From CAYVTZ01 sp964454685 (GTDB lineage: Bacteria > Bacillota > Clostridia > Christensenellales > Christensenellaceae), in the NCBI GenBank assembly GCA_964454685.1, contig CAYVTZ010000001.1, positions 94,047 to 158,046 on the forward strand: 64,000 bases of DNA, in the 5' to 3' direction. The position numbers and the translations under genes are program-made. This document shows positions 25,877-34,711 of the stretch, piece by piece; position 1 is the stretch's first letter; every line of letters starts with the position of its first letter. The notes under the pieces are model-generated. The model saw only the letters and a list, made by a program, of their open reading frames with translations, was not told where the DNA came from and made no database searches.

Positions 25877-27250
25877 TCAAATATGAATCGGTTGTCCGGA
25901 CGCAATGTGTGCAGCCTCCAAAATCGCCTCACTCATCGTGGGATGGGGATGTACGACCTTTGCCATCTCATCCACCGTCATCTCCAGCCCTAGGTACCCC
26001 ACAATGCCCCAAATCATTTCTGTCACATGCGCCCCCACCATGCTCGCACCCAGCAACTGCCCGTATTTCTTTTCATATATCAGCTTCACGAAGCCCGCTT
26101 CCTCGCCATACGCAATCGCCTTACCGTTCGCAGACAGCGGGAACACCGCCACACCCACATCCATTCCGCATTTTTCAGCCTGCGCCTCCGTCAGTCCCGC
26201 ACTCGCCACCTCCGGCACGCAATAGGTGCATTTGGGAATATCTCTGTACGCAATGGGCTGTATGCGCCTCCCGCAAATGTGATCCACCGCGCGCATTGCC
26301 TGCGCGCTTGCTGTGTGCGCCAGAGCCAGTTTGCCCGTCACATCGCCGATCGCATAAATACCAGTAACATTGGTGCACATCGCCTCATCCACTTTGATAT
26401 ATCCGCGCTCATCCAGCGCCACACCTGCTTGTTCCAACCCCAACCCTTTCGTATTCGGGCGAATGCCTGCCGCCGCCAATAAGTGCGTCGCTTCTATTCT
26501 CGTGCGCCTCCCGCCGCATTCCAATTCCACTTCTATCCTCTTTCCGCTGTGTTTCACCTGCATAAGTCTTGCACCGGTCAACACCTCAATGCCCTGCATT
26601 TCCTTTTGTACCAACGCAGAGACCTCCGCCTCCTCGTTGGGCAGAATGCGTTCCATCATCTCAATCAAAGTTACCTTGGTTCCATAAGCGGCAAATACAG
26701 TCGCAAACTCGACGCCAATGGCGCCACCACCCACAATCACAATGCTTTCGGGTGCCTGCGTCAGCGCAAGCGCTCCCTTCGCGTCCAATATGTTGGGCTG
26801 CGTATCATCCAGCATGGGCAACTTGGTAAAGGTTCCGCCCGTCGCAACAATCACATTGCTGCATTGCAGCACCTCGCCCGACCCCGTCAGTTCCAGTGTG
26901 TTTTTCCCGGTAAGCCGCGCCGTATCACGATATACCATGATGTTGTTTTTCTTCATCAAATACTCGATGCCACGCACCAGCTTTTCGCTCACTGCGCGGC
27001 TGCGCGCGTGGGCCTTTGCATAATCAGCCGAAACGCCTTCCACCGAAAAGCCGAATTTATCGCCCTGCGTTAGTCCGCGAATCATCTCCGCATTGCGCAG
27101 CAACGATTTTGTAGGGATACACCCCCAGTTCAGGCAAACCCCGCCCAATCGTTCCCGCTCCACAATCGCCGTTTTCTTTCCGGCAAGCGCCGCCTTGATT
27201 GCCGCGACATATCCTCCCGGCCCGCCGCCGATCACGATCACATCATACAT
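25877..27250 (-). CDS. lpdA: Dihydrolipoamide dehydrogenase (E3)
   Basis: 457 residues. FAD-binding GGGPGGYVAAIKAA at the N-terminus, the redox-active disulfide GGVCLNWGCIPTK, NAD-binding GGGAIGVEFA, a second FAD segment YAIGDVTGKLALAHTA, and the C-terminal HPHPTMSEAILEAA with the catalytic His-Glu pair are all present. It reoxidises the dihydrolipoyl group of E2 using NAD+. It is encoded 66 bases after E2, completing the complex. No lipoyl domain is fused to its N-terminus. Confidence 0.97.
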   Translation of the reverse strand: MYDVIVIGGGPGGYVAAIKAALAGKKTAIVERERLGGVCLNWGCIPTKSLLRNAEMIRGLTQGDKFGFSVEGVSADYAKAHARSRAVSEKLVRGIEYLMKKNNIMVYRDTARLTGKNTLELTGSGEVLQCSNVIVATGGTFTKLPMLDDTQPNILDAKGALALTQAPESIVIVGGGAIGVEFATVFAAYGTKVTLIEMMERILPNEEAEVSALVQKEMQGIEVLTGARLMQVKHSGKRIEVELECGGRRTRIEATHLLAAAGIRPNTKGLGLEQAGVALDERGYIKVDEAMCTNVTGIYAIGDVTGKLALAHTASAQAMRAVDHICGRRIQPIAYRDIPKCTYCVPEVASAGLTEAQAEKCGMDVGVAVFPLSANGKAIAYGEEAGFVKLIYEKKYGQLLGASMVGAHVTEMIWGIVGYLGLEMTVDEMAKVVHPHPTMSEAILEAAHIASGQPIHI

Positions 27251-27316
27251 TTGTTTTTCCTCTTTTCAGGGCGCACCCTGTCTTAGCCCCTTGTTCCTAC
27301 TGCGCCGCATCCTCAA

Positions 27317-28528
27317 TCAGATCAGCAGCTCCGGCATCTCCACAAATTCCTTTATCGTGCGCAAAAAACGTGCCGCCGGAGCGCCGTCTACCATACGGTG
27401 GTCAAACACCAGCGTCATCTTAAAGGTTGTGGTCAGCCTGGGCGCACCGTTTTCGTCGGGTACAAACTCCTGCTTGAGCGCTCCCACGCCCAAAATGCAG
27501 CATTGCGGCGGATTGATGATGGGCGCAAATTCTTCCACTCCAAACATCCCGAGATTGGTGATGGTGAAGGTGCCGCCGCTCATCGCCTCCGCACCAAGCA
27601 CACCTGCTTGTGCATCCGCTGCAAGTTCACTCAAATCCACCGCAACCGCATTCAACGGCTTTTGGTCTGCGTGGCGTACCACCGGCACCAGCAATCCGCG
27701 CGGCGTATCCACCGCTACACCAATGTTTACATTCCGCTTTACCAGTAAATTGTCGCCTTCTAAAATCGTGTTGATATCGCGGTGTAGTGTCAATGCCTTC
27801 GCCGCTATCTTCACCAAAATCGCGTCCATGCTGATTTTGATTCCCTTTTGTTTATATTTCTCGCGCAATGCCAGCAGCGCCGTTGCATCCGCCGTGGTCA
27901 CCAATCCCACACACGGTTTTTCCAGTGTGCTTTGCGTCATACGCGCCGCAATCGTCTTGCGCATTCCGCTCATGGGGATGACTTCCAGATTCTCGCTTTG
28001 CCCGATATGCAAGCTACCGCCCGCCGCAAGGAACGCCATCACATCCGATTTCACCACACGACCACCCGCAGCCGCAGGCGAGATGGCGCGATAATCTATA
28101 CCATTTTCCTTTGCGATCTTCCGTGCCAACGGAGAAATACGCACCCGCGCACCCGTTATTGGCGCAATCGGCGCAGCCGTGTGTGTCACTGTTGTAGCTG
28201 CCGCCACAGGGGTTGCCGTCACAGGGGTTGCCGCCTTTGCCGGTGCCGGCGCAACCTGCGCAGCAGCCGCCTCGCCGTCATACGTTTCCCCCTCGTCAAT
28301 CAGCACGAGGATATCCGTATAGCATGGCACGTTCTCGCCTTCCTGCACCAGCAGCGCCGCCACAATGCCGCCCTGCGTGGCGTAGATCTCCTGCGTAGAT
28401 TTGTCTGTCTCTGCCTCGATGATTGCGTCTCCCTCCGCCACCACATCGCCGGGCTTCACCAGCCACTTTGCAACGACCGCTTCCGTCATGTTCACGCCTA
28501 TTTTAGGCAAAGCCATTTTTCTTGCCAT
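27317..28528 (-). CDS. Dihydrolipoamide acyltransferase (E2)
   Basis: 403 residues. One lipoyl domain with the modified Lys43 in EAETDKSTQEI, a long Ala/Pro/Thr-rich linker, a peripheral-subunit-binding domain around RISPLARKIAKENGIDY, and a catalytic domain with DHRMVDGAPAARFL near the C-terminus. It transfers the acyl group from E1 to CoA and forms the core of the complex. The gene starts 15 bases after E1 beta. The substrate could be pyruvate, acetoin or a branched-chain 2-oxoacid; sequence alone does not separate these. Lipoylation probably depends on LplA. Confidence 0.95.
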   Translation of the reverse strand: MARKMALPKIGVNMTEAVVAKWLVKPGDVVAEGDAIIEAETDKSTQEIYATQGGIVAALLVQEGENVPCYTDILVLIDEGETYDGEAAAAQVAPAPAKAATPVTATPVAAATTVTHTAAPIAPITGARVRISPLARKIAKENGIDYRAISPAAAGGRVVKSDVMAFLAAGGSLHIGQSENLEVIPMSGMRKTIAARMTQSTLEKPCVGLVTTADATALLALREKYKQKGIKISMDAILVKIAAKALTLHRDINTILEGDNLLVKRNVNIGVAVDTPRGLLVPVVRHADQKPLNAVAVDLSELAADAQAGVLGAEAMSGGTFTITNLGMFGVEEFAPIINPPQCCILGVGALKQEFVPDENGAPRLTTTFKMTLVFDHRMVDGAPAARFLRTIKEFVEMPELLI

Positions 28529-28543
28529 AATACTTCACCCTCA

Positions 28544-29536
28544 CTATCTGTTGTCCAAAACCTTGTGTACCGCGTCCTTGATGGATTGTACACCGGGAAT
28601 GCAAAGTTCCTCCAAACCTTTGTTGTACGGCATCGGCACATTCAGCGCACCCACGCGCACCGGCGGCGCATCCAACAGATCAAACCCGCGGTCGATGATC
28701 TCCGCCACAATGTCCCCCGCCATGCCGCCGCGCAAGTTCGCTTCCTGACATACCACCACGCGATTGGTCTTGGCAATGGAGTTCATTACCGTCTCATAAT
28801 CCAGCGGAAGCAGTGAAATCAGATCGATCACTTCGCAGGAAATTCCTTCCTTTTCCAATTCAGCCGCCGCTTCCTTTGCGCGTAACGCCATCATAGAGTA
28901 TGCAACAATGGTCACGTCCGACCCCTCACGCCGCAATGCCGCCTTGCCAAAAGGCACCGTGTAGTTCTCGCCTTCTGCGCCATCCGGCACTTCACCCTTC
29001 ACTTGGTAGCTGCGTTTATGTTCAAAGAAAATAACAGGATTGTCGTCTCTCAGCGCCGTTTTCATCATGCCCTTCACATCGTATGGTTCAATGGGCGCCA
29101 CCACTTTAAATCCCGGAACGTGGTTAAACCACGCCTCAAAGGACTGAGAATGCTGCGCCGCAATGCCGCCGCCCGCGCCAAAGGGCGCACGAATCACCAA
29201 CGGCATGTGCACCTTTCCGCCAAACATATAGCGCATCTTTGCCGCCATGTTTACAAGCTGATCCATACCCAGCGTAATCCAGTCGGAATACAATACCTCC
29301 GCCACAGGGCGCAGTCCCGTCGCTGCAGCGCCGACGCATGCTCCTACAAAAGCAGGCTCCGAGATCGGCGTGTCAATCACGCGATCCTTGCCGTATAAAT
29401 TCATCAAATCCAGCGTGATTCCAAATGGGCCGCCACGCACCCCGATATCGCATCCCATGATGATAACGGACGGATCAATCTTCATTTCTTCTTTAAAGGC
29501 GTCGTTCAGCGCCTGTCTTACCGTGATGATAGACAT
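28544..29536 (-). CDS. 2-oxoacid/acetoin dehydrogenase E1 beta subunit
   Basis: 330 residues from the ATG that lies ten bases after GGAGG. Typical transketolase-like pyrimidine-binding fold with INMAAKMRYMFGGKVHMPLVIRAPFG and the C-terminal domain starting EVIDLISLLPLDYETV. It pairs with E1 alpha to form the thiamine-diphosphate active site. It is encoded 17 bases after E1 alpha. The gene order alpha, beta, E2, E3 is that of both pdhABCD and acoABCL loci. Confidence 0.95.
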   Translation of the reverse strand: MSIITVRQALNDAFKEEMKIDPSVIIMGCDIGVRGGPFGITLDLMNLYGKDRVIDTPISEPAFVGACVGAAATGLRPVAEVLYSDWITLGMDQLVNMAAKMRYMFGGKVHMPLVIRAPFGAGGGIAAQHSQSFEAWFNHVPGFKVVAPIEPYDVKGMMKTALRDDNPVIFFEHKRSYQVKGEVPDGAEGENYTVPFGKAALRREGSDVTIVAYSMMALRAKEAAAELEKEGISCEVIDLISLLPLDYETVMNSIAKTNRVVVCQEANLRGGMAGDIVAEIIDRGFDLLDAPPVRVGALNVPMPYNKGLEELCIPGVQSIKDAVHKVLDNR

Positions 29537-29553
29537 ATTCTCACTTCCTCCAA

Positions 29554-30600
29554 TCAATAGATGATCTCGCCGTCGGCATAGATGTCGTCATACAGCGTAT
29601 CCAGCGGTGGCTCGGTGCACTCATTTTGCGCATAATCAATTGCGCGCGCAATCTCGTCAATCGCAGATTGCTGAATCGCGTCCACTTCCGCTTCGCTCAA
29701 CAGTTTTTGCTTGATAAAATATTCTTTCATGCGCTTTACCGGTTCGTATTCCCAAAATACCTCGTCCGCTTCCAAATCTCGGTACCATTGGTCGTCCGCC
29801 ACAAAGTGCCCCAGCAATCGGATATAACGCGCCTCAATCAGCGTTGGTCCACCGCCGCTTCGTGCCTTTTCCACTGCTTTTTTTACAGCGTTATACACTT
29901 CAAACACATTGAATCCGTCAATCTGTACGCCCTCAATGCCGTATCCAATCGCGCGTTTGTATAAGTCGGTCTCTTTGGAAACCCATCCCAGTTTGGTCGC
30001 AATCGCATATTGATTGTTTTCAATGAGGAAGATCGCCGGCAGATTCCATGCCGCAGCCATATTGATCGATTCGTGCCACACACCCTGATTGGTGCCGCCG
30101 TCTCCATGAAAGCAAATGGTCACGCGATCATTTTTCAGCACCTTTGCAGAAATCGCGCTGCCGATGGCAATGGGCATGCCGCTGCCTACAATGCCTGTCG
30201 CACCCAACATCCCGATATCCACATCCGCAATGTGCATCGACCCGCCCTTACCGCGATTCAGTCCTTCATATTTCCCGTGCAGCTCTGCCATCATTGCCTT
30301 CACATCCGCGCCCTTTGCGATGGTGTGTCCATGCCCGCGATGCGTCGATGTAATGAAATCCTCCCGATTCAGGTTCGCGCACGCGCCAACTGCAATCGCT
30401 TCCGCGCCCACGTAAGAATGCGCCAAGCCATAGATCTCGTTTTTCATCCATAATGTTTTCACCTGCGAGTCAAACTCGCGGATCAGGCACATCTGTCGAA
30501 ACAATTTTTTTTGCTCATCCGGTGTCATGCCCTCCGGCGCTTTTAATTCCTTGAGCGCAGGCAGAGCCTGTTTCACGTATTCCTTTGTCTTTTTATCCAT
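29554..30600 (-). CDS. 2-oxoacid/acetoin dehydrogenase E1 alpha subunit
   Basis: 348 residues behind GAGAGGAT. The thiamine-diphosphate motif begins GDGGTNQGVWHESINMAAAW and ends ENN in IENNQYA; the active-site loop has STHRGHGHTIAKG. It decarboxylates the 2-oxoacid, or cleaves acetoin, and reductively acylates E2. A gap of nearly 300 bases without recognised elements separates it from the GarR-type gene upstream, so it may have its own promoter, though I see no convincing one. PDH-type complexes are uncommon in strict anaerobes, which makes an acetoin or sugar-linked role worth considering. Confidence 0.95.
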   Translation of the reverse strand: MDKKTKEYVKQALPALKELKAPEGMTPDEQKKLFRQMCLIREFDSQVKTLWMKNEIYGLAHSYVGAEAIAVGACANLNREDFITSTHRGHGHTIAKGADVKAMMAELHGKYEGLNRGKGGSMHIADVDIGMLGATGIVGSGMPIAIGSAISAKVLKNDRVTICFHGDGGTNQGVWHESINMAAAWNLPAIFLIENNQYAIATKLGWVSKETDLYKRAIGYGIEGVQIDGFNVFEVYNAVKKAVEKARSGGGPTLIEARYIRLLGHFVADDQWYRDLEADEVFWEYEPVKRMKEYFIKQKLLSEAEVDAIQQSAIDEIARAIDYAQNECTEPPLDTLYDDIYADGEIIY

Positions 30601-30894
30601 CTTGCTTATCCTCTCGCTTTCTGATAGAAATCGTCCGTTCGCTGGATTATCCGCGTTATGCCATCATCGTATTGTCAGCCATTCGGCTCACTGCGTATTT
30701 TCTGCCCATCTATCAGGCTGGGTAGAACGTGCGCAGCTCTTATCGGTTCCGGCTTTCAAATTCAGTCTCCTGCAATGCGTCAATTTACACTTTGCAGCCT
30801 GGCTTTCTTTTCCCGAAAGTCTCAATGCGGAGCAAAATCCCACATTGCAGCAACGCCAGCCATTTTCTTTGCGCGTGTCTTCCGCTACCCGAAA

Positions 30895-31782
30895 CTATCT
30901 TCTGACTTCCACGCCCGCCAATGTTTCATAATGCCGAATAATCGCATTATGATCGCACTTTTCCATACCGTGTGCCTTCAATCCCTGCATAATCTCCATC
31001 ACTTCCGCTGTCAGCGGAATGGGCGAATGCACCGTGTGCGCGCAATCCAAAGCATTCTGCAAATCTTTGATGTGCAACTCAATGCGGAAGCCCGGATTGA
31101 AGTTGCCATCCAACACCATCGGCATTTTTGCGTCCAGCACGGTCGATCCCGCCAGCCCGCCGCGAATCGCCTGATATACCTTTTCAGGGTCAACGCCGGC
31201 CTTCTGCGCCAGCACCATCGCTTCACTCATGGCAGAAATATTCAGCGCCACAATAATTTGATTCGCCAGCTTGGTTACATTGCCGCTTCCACTCTCGCCA
31301 ACCAAGACCGCAGACGCGCCCATCACCAGCAGCATATCTTTGACTTTCTCAAATGCCGCCGCGTCGCCGCCCACCATGATGGCAAGCGTGCCCTCAATGG
31401 CCTTGGGCTCCCCGCCGGACACCGGCGCATCCAGATAGATCACGCCTTTTTGCGCACATGCAGCCGCCACTTCTTTAGAAACAATGGGCGAAATCGAGCT
31501 GTTGTCCACAATAATTGTGCCCGCCTTCGCGTTTTCCAGCACGCCACCTGCGCCTAACACCACTTCCTGTACCTGCGGCGAATTAGGTAGCATTGTTACA
31601 ATCACGTCCGCCTGCGCCACCACTTCGCCAATGCAAGCCGCCGTCTGCGCGCCTGCCGCGCCCAGCTCCTCCATCGCCGTCGTTACCACGTCAAACACAA
31701 TCAACTCATAACCCGCTTTGATTAGGTTTTTTGCCATGGGCTTGCCCATGATCCCCAAACCGATGAATCCCACTTTGCTCAT
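30895..31782 (-). CDS. garR: 2-hydroxy-3-oxopropionate (tartronate semialdehyde) reductase family protein
   Basis: 295 residues behind AGGAGG. Beta-hydroxyacid dehydrogenase signatures: NAD fold GFIGLGIMGKPMAKNL, substrate motif DAPVSGGEPKAIEGTL, catalytic Lys in GNVTKLANQI, and the C-terminal KDLQNALD segment. GarR/GlxR reduces tartronate semialdehyde to D-glycerate. A glycerate kinase gene 3 kb away would use that product, supporting this assignment over 3-hydroxyisobutyrate dehydrogenase, its closest alternative. Confidence 0.85.
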   Translation of the reverse strand: MSKVGFIGLGIMGKPMAKNLIKAGYELIVFDVVTTAMEELGAAGAQTAACIGEVVAQADVIVTMLPNSPQVQEVVLGAGGVLENAKAGTIIVDNSSISPIVSKEVAAACAQKGVIYLDAPVSGGEPKAIEGTLAIMVGGDAAAFEKVKDMLLVMGASAVLVGESGSGNVTKLANQIIVALNISAMSEAMVLAQKAGVDPEKVYQAIRGGLAGSTVLDAKMPMVLDGNFNPGFRIELHIKDLQNALDCAHTVHSPIPLTAEVMEIMQGLKAHGMEKCDHNAIIRHYETLAGVEVRR

Positions 31783-32006
31783 TTGCTTTCCTCCTAAAAT
31801 AAATTTTCAAAATCTCTATTCAATGTCTTCATCATCTCGACCAGTCAAACTGGCAGTTCGCGTCAGTTACCAAAAGCTTGTTGCACATAAAGCCATAAAG
31901 CTCCTAAATTAGAAGTTTAGGCCTCTCCCCAATTTGCTAAGCCAACCCGCTGTCCTCGCAAACCAGTCTTGTCGTCATTGGTGTTCTTGCCATTGCACCT
32001 CGTTGC

Positions 32007-32102
32007 GGATTCACAAGGGCGGGCAGCCCTTATGACGTTTGGGAGTCTGAGGGAATCCGAAACCCTCAGCGGTTTTGGTGACTTTTGCCGCCCAAAAGTC
32101 AC
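32007..32102. repeat. Cluster of three perfect stem-loops in a gene-free region
   Basis: In sequence: AAGGGC/GCCCTT, CTGAGGG/CCCTCAG, then a 10-bp stem GTGACTTTTG/CAAAAGTCAC with a 5-base loop. None is followed by a U-tract. The 568-base interval from 31783 to 32350 holds no recognisable gene. The structure resembles dispersed intergenic palindromic elements of Clostridia (recollection, not verified). Confidence 0.5.
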
Positions 32103-32350
32103 ACCTCGTAGAGTACTCTATCTTCCCACTTCGCTAACGCTGTTCAAAGCACTCTGTATACTAAGTCTACCAATCCCGCAAAATATGCTATTGCCTCTTG
32201 CAACACTTCTCTGCTTCAATCTAAGGCTTGTATACTCTCCCAGCGTAGTTGAGGGGTTTTGTCTCGCGTAAGCACACTGAAAATCCTATGTTCAAAAAAG
32301 TGCCAGAGGTAGCGAGCACACCCGCACACATCCATTCCGAATTTTGTATG

Positions 32351-33118
32351 CTACCGTTCCCGCGCCGGATATTCAAATGTCCCGCCCATTTCCAGCACGA
32401 CCGGTTTGGGCGACGCATCCGAATGCTTGTCCGCCATGCTCTCCAAATGCTGCACAAATTCTTGCACATCGGGGTTGTCTTTGTCCGCAAAATGGCATGC
32501 AATCGCGTAATCCAGCCCCAACCATTGGCTCGCCAACGCCGCCTCATAAGGTGTCATCTCACCCGTCAAAAATTCAGGCAGGAAGTCAAAACAGTTGTCG
32601 ATTGTCACATTCATCAACCCCACTTGCGGGCGATGCAGCTCCCCGATCAACTTCATGTCCGAAAACAACGCCGTGTCACTCGCGTTGTATACCCGCGTGC
32701 CGTCCGGCAGGTAGATGATGAAACCCAGCGCAAACCCGTCCATCGCCGTACCGTCCGAAAGCCGCACCGACGAGCGGTGCATGCTCACCACAGGCCGTAC
32801 CGTGATGCCGCATTCGCGCACCGCAAGCCCCCACACCGTTTGAGTGATCTGCTCCTTGGGTACACCGCGATCAATCAGCAAATTCATGGTCTCACCGCCG
32901 CAAATGATTTTGCTGCCGTCACGTTGCGCAATTTTGGGTGCATCCTGCATGTGGTCAAACGCACCATGGCTCACCAAAATCAAATCAATCTTGGGCAAAT
33001 CATCCGACTTGATCGGCGCCTGCGCATGGTCATCCAAATAAGGGTCAATCAGGATCGTTGTTCCATCGTCCGTCGTAATCAGGAAGGACGCAAACCCAAG
33101 GAACTGAAATTTCGCCAT
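32351..33118 (-). CDS. UlaG-like metallo-beta-lactamase-fold hydrolase
   Basis: 255 residues from the ATG eight bases after GGAGG. The metallo-hydrolase motif reads VSHGAFDHMQDA (His-x-x-x-Asp-His), with DPYLDDHA before it and later ligands in MHRSSV, NASDTALFSD and ACHF. It belongs to the UlaG/YtnP-type MBL group, some of which open sugar lactones such as ascorbate 6-phosphate. It has its own consensus promoter with an operator almost identical to that of the SDR/glycerate-kinase operon, so a lactonase role in the same pathway is a reasonable inference. Confidence 0.82.
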   Translation of the reverse strand: MAKFQFLGFASFLITTDDGTTILIDPYLDDHAQAPIKSDDLPKIDLILVSHGAFDHMQDAPKIAQRDGSKIICGGETMNLLIDRGVPKEQITQTVWGLAVRECGITVRPVVSMHRSSVRLSDGTAMDGFALGFIIYLPDGTRVYNASDTALFSDMKLIGELHRPQVGLMNVTIDNCFDFLPEFLTGEMTPYEAALASQWLGLDYAIACHFADKDNPDVQEFVQHLESMADKHSDASPKPVVLEMGGTFEYPARER

Positions 33119-33238
33119 ATTCATTGCCTCCATTTAAGTTTTTTCATGTGCTCATTCTCCACGCTGCCTTTGCTGTGCTATATTCATGCGGTATTCAGTT
33201 GCAATTTGTGCATACACGCTGTCGCGCACGCAAATTTA

Positions 33239-33283
33239 GTTTATCGTTAAACCTATTTTATCAATGGATTTAATGCTTGTCAA
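33239..33283 (-). promoter_or_regulatory. Promoter and LacI-type operator of the UlaG-like gene
   Basis: Minus-strand TTGACA, 17 bases, TAAAAT (33255-33283), followed at the transcription start by GTTTAACGATAAAC (33239-33252). This differs from the operator at 36762 by one base, and flanking bases (AACTAAAT after it, ATCCATTG before it) are also shared. Confidence 0.8.
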
Positions 33284-33400
33284 TCAATATTTATATTTTA
33301 TAAATAAATTTATTTTATCTAAATTGTGCGGAAGCACTCTTCTTCCCCGAATTTCAAATTTACCCCTATCGTTCCTGCGATTTTTTTGCCGCACCAATGC

Positions 33401-33438
33401 AAAAAAGCAGCTTGTACTCTACACGAGTACAAGCTGCT
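33401..33438 (-). terminator. Terminator of the sugar-acid operon
   Basis: Perfect 14-bp stem (AGCAGCTTGTACTC / GAGTACAAGCTGCT), 5-base loop, six T residues on the minus strand, 26 bases past the mutarotase stop. Confidence 0.92.
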
Positions 33439-33463
33439 CATTGTGTACAAAATTACGCAAGCA

Positions 33464-33799
33464 TTAATCAGCCTGCAAAACGCCCTCATCCAACTGCTGA
33501 TTCAAGTCGAAAATCTTCTCGCACATCACAGGTTCCGCCGCAAACCACGGGCACACTGTCACATCCCACTTCTTGCAAACATCCGTAGCACGCAGCTTGG
33601 CGTTGCACTCCTCATGGCTCAATTCATCCGGACACTCCAAATATATAATGCTCTGATCCTTATGATAAAAGATCGCTTCATTGGTATATCCCGCCGCACG
33701 AATCGCCTCCAGCATCTCTCTCCATGGGTTCAAATGAATGTTCACATATTCCTCGCGGCACTCCGGTTTCACTTCAATCACACACAAATATTTCTTCAT
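33464..33799 (-). CDS. L-rhamnose mutarotase (RhaM/DUF718) family protein
   Basis: 111 residues from MKKYLCVIEVKPECREEY. The fold is the dimeric alpha/beta-barrel RhaM family; the conserved His-x-x-x-Trp segment appears as NIHLNPWREMLEAIRAAGY, followed by NEAIFYHKDQSIIYLEC. RhaM interconverts alpha and beta anomers of rhamnose or related 6-deoxy sugars. It is the last gene of an operon with an FAH hydrolase and two dehydrogenase/kinase genes, matching oxidative rather than kinase-based rhamnose or fucose pathways. Confidence 0.85.
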   Translation of the reverse strand: MKKYLCVIEVKPECREEYVNIHLNPWREMLEAIRAAGYTNEAIFYHKDQSIIYLECPDELSHEECNAKLRATDVCKKWDVTVCPWFAAEPVMCEKIFDLNQQLDEGVLQAD

Positions 33800-33889
33800 A
33801 TCGCTGTTCCTTTCCTTTTTTGTCCTTCTATGCTTGATCGCCCAATGACTAGGCCAACCAACACGCAATCATTCAGGTCGCTTGCGCCG

Positions 33890-34642
33890 TCAGGCAACGG
33901 TGTTGACCAGTTCGCCAATCCCCTCGATGACCACCTTGATCTCATCCCCACTTTGCATGGGGCCTATGCCACCCGGCGTACCTGTCGTGATGATGTCCCC
34001 CGGATATAACGTCATAAACCCGCTGATATACGCGATCAGCGTGTCTGTGTCAAAAATAAAGTCTGCCGTCGTATCCTCCTGCACGACCTTGCCGTTGAGG
34101 ATCGCTTGCAATCGCAGCCGGTTGGGGTCAATCTCTGTTTCAATCCACGGACCAAATGGTGCAAATGTATCAAAACCCTTACATCTCGCCCATTGTTTGG
34201 ACATATCCTGCAAATCTCGCGCAGTTACATCGTTCATGCACGTGTATCCAAATGCATAGGCACGCGCCTCCTGTTTGCTTACGTTTCGGCACTTCTTTCC
34301 TATTACAATCGCAAGTTCCGCCTCATAGTCCAACTGCTTGCAAACCTCCGGCTTCACAATTTTGTCTCCGGGGTGGATGATGGCGCTGGTAAATTTTGAG
34401 AAAATCAACGGTTCCTCCGCCAGCGGCATCCCAATTTCCTGCGCATGTTTTTTGTAATTCAGACCCACCGCAACGATGCTGCGCGGCTGCGATGGCGCCA
34501 GCAAGCGCACCACGTCCAGCGCCACGCACTCACCCGTCTCCACAATGCCGTCATACGGTTCGCCATCCATCGCAAACACTTGCCCTTCGCGTATCACGCC
34601 ATAGCTTTCTTTCCCATTGTAACTATATCTGCAAATTTTCAT
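33890..34642 (-). CDS. Fumarylacetoacetate hydrolase (FAH)-family protein
   Basis: 250 residues with AAGGTGAAAG before the ATG. Family motifs: VGLNYKKHAQEIG, the metal-binding EAELAIVIGKK (Glu-x-Glu), FGYTCMNDVTARDLQ, and the closing GDIITTGTPGGIGPM. These enzymes hydrolyse carbon-carbon bonds of 1,3-diketo acids. In non-phosphorylating L-fucose, L-rhamnose or related sugar-acid routes they cleave 2,4-diketo-3-deoxy acids to pyruvate plus a hydroxy-acid. The neighbouring mutarotase, SDR and glycerate kinase support such a role. Confidence 0.88.
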   Translation of the reverse strand: MKICRYSYNGKESYGVIREGQVFAMDGEPYDGIVETGECVALDVVRLLAPSQPRSIVAVGLNYKKHAQEIGMPLAEEPLIFSKFTSAIIHPGDKIVKPEVCKQLDYEAELAIVIGKKCRNVSKQEARAYAFGYTCMNDVTARDLQDMSKQWARCKGFDTFAPFGPWIETEIDPNRLRLQAILNGKVVQEDTTADFIFDTDTLIAYISGFMTLYPGDIITTGTPGGIGPMQSGDEIKVVIEGIGELVNTVA

Positions 34643-34711
34643 CTTTCACCTTCTATTTATCATTATAATATGCAAAAACACTTACGAAATGTGAATCCTT
34701 CAACTATTCAA

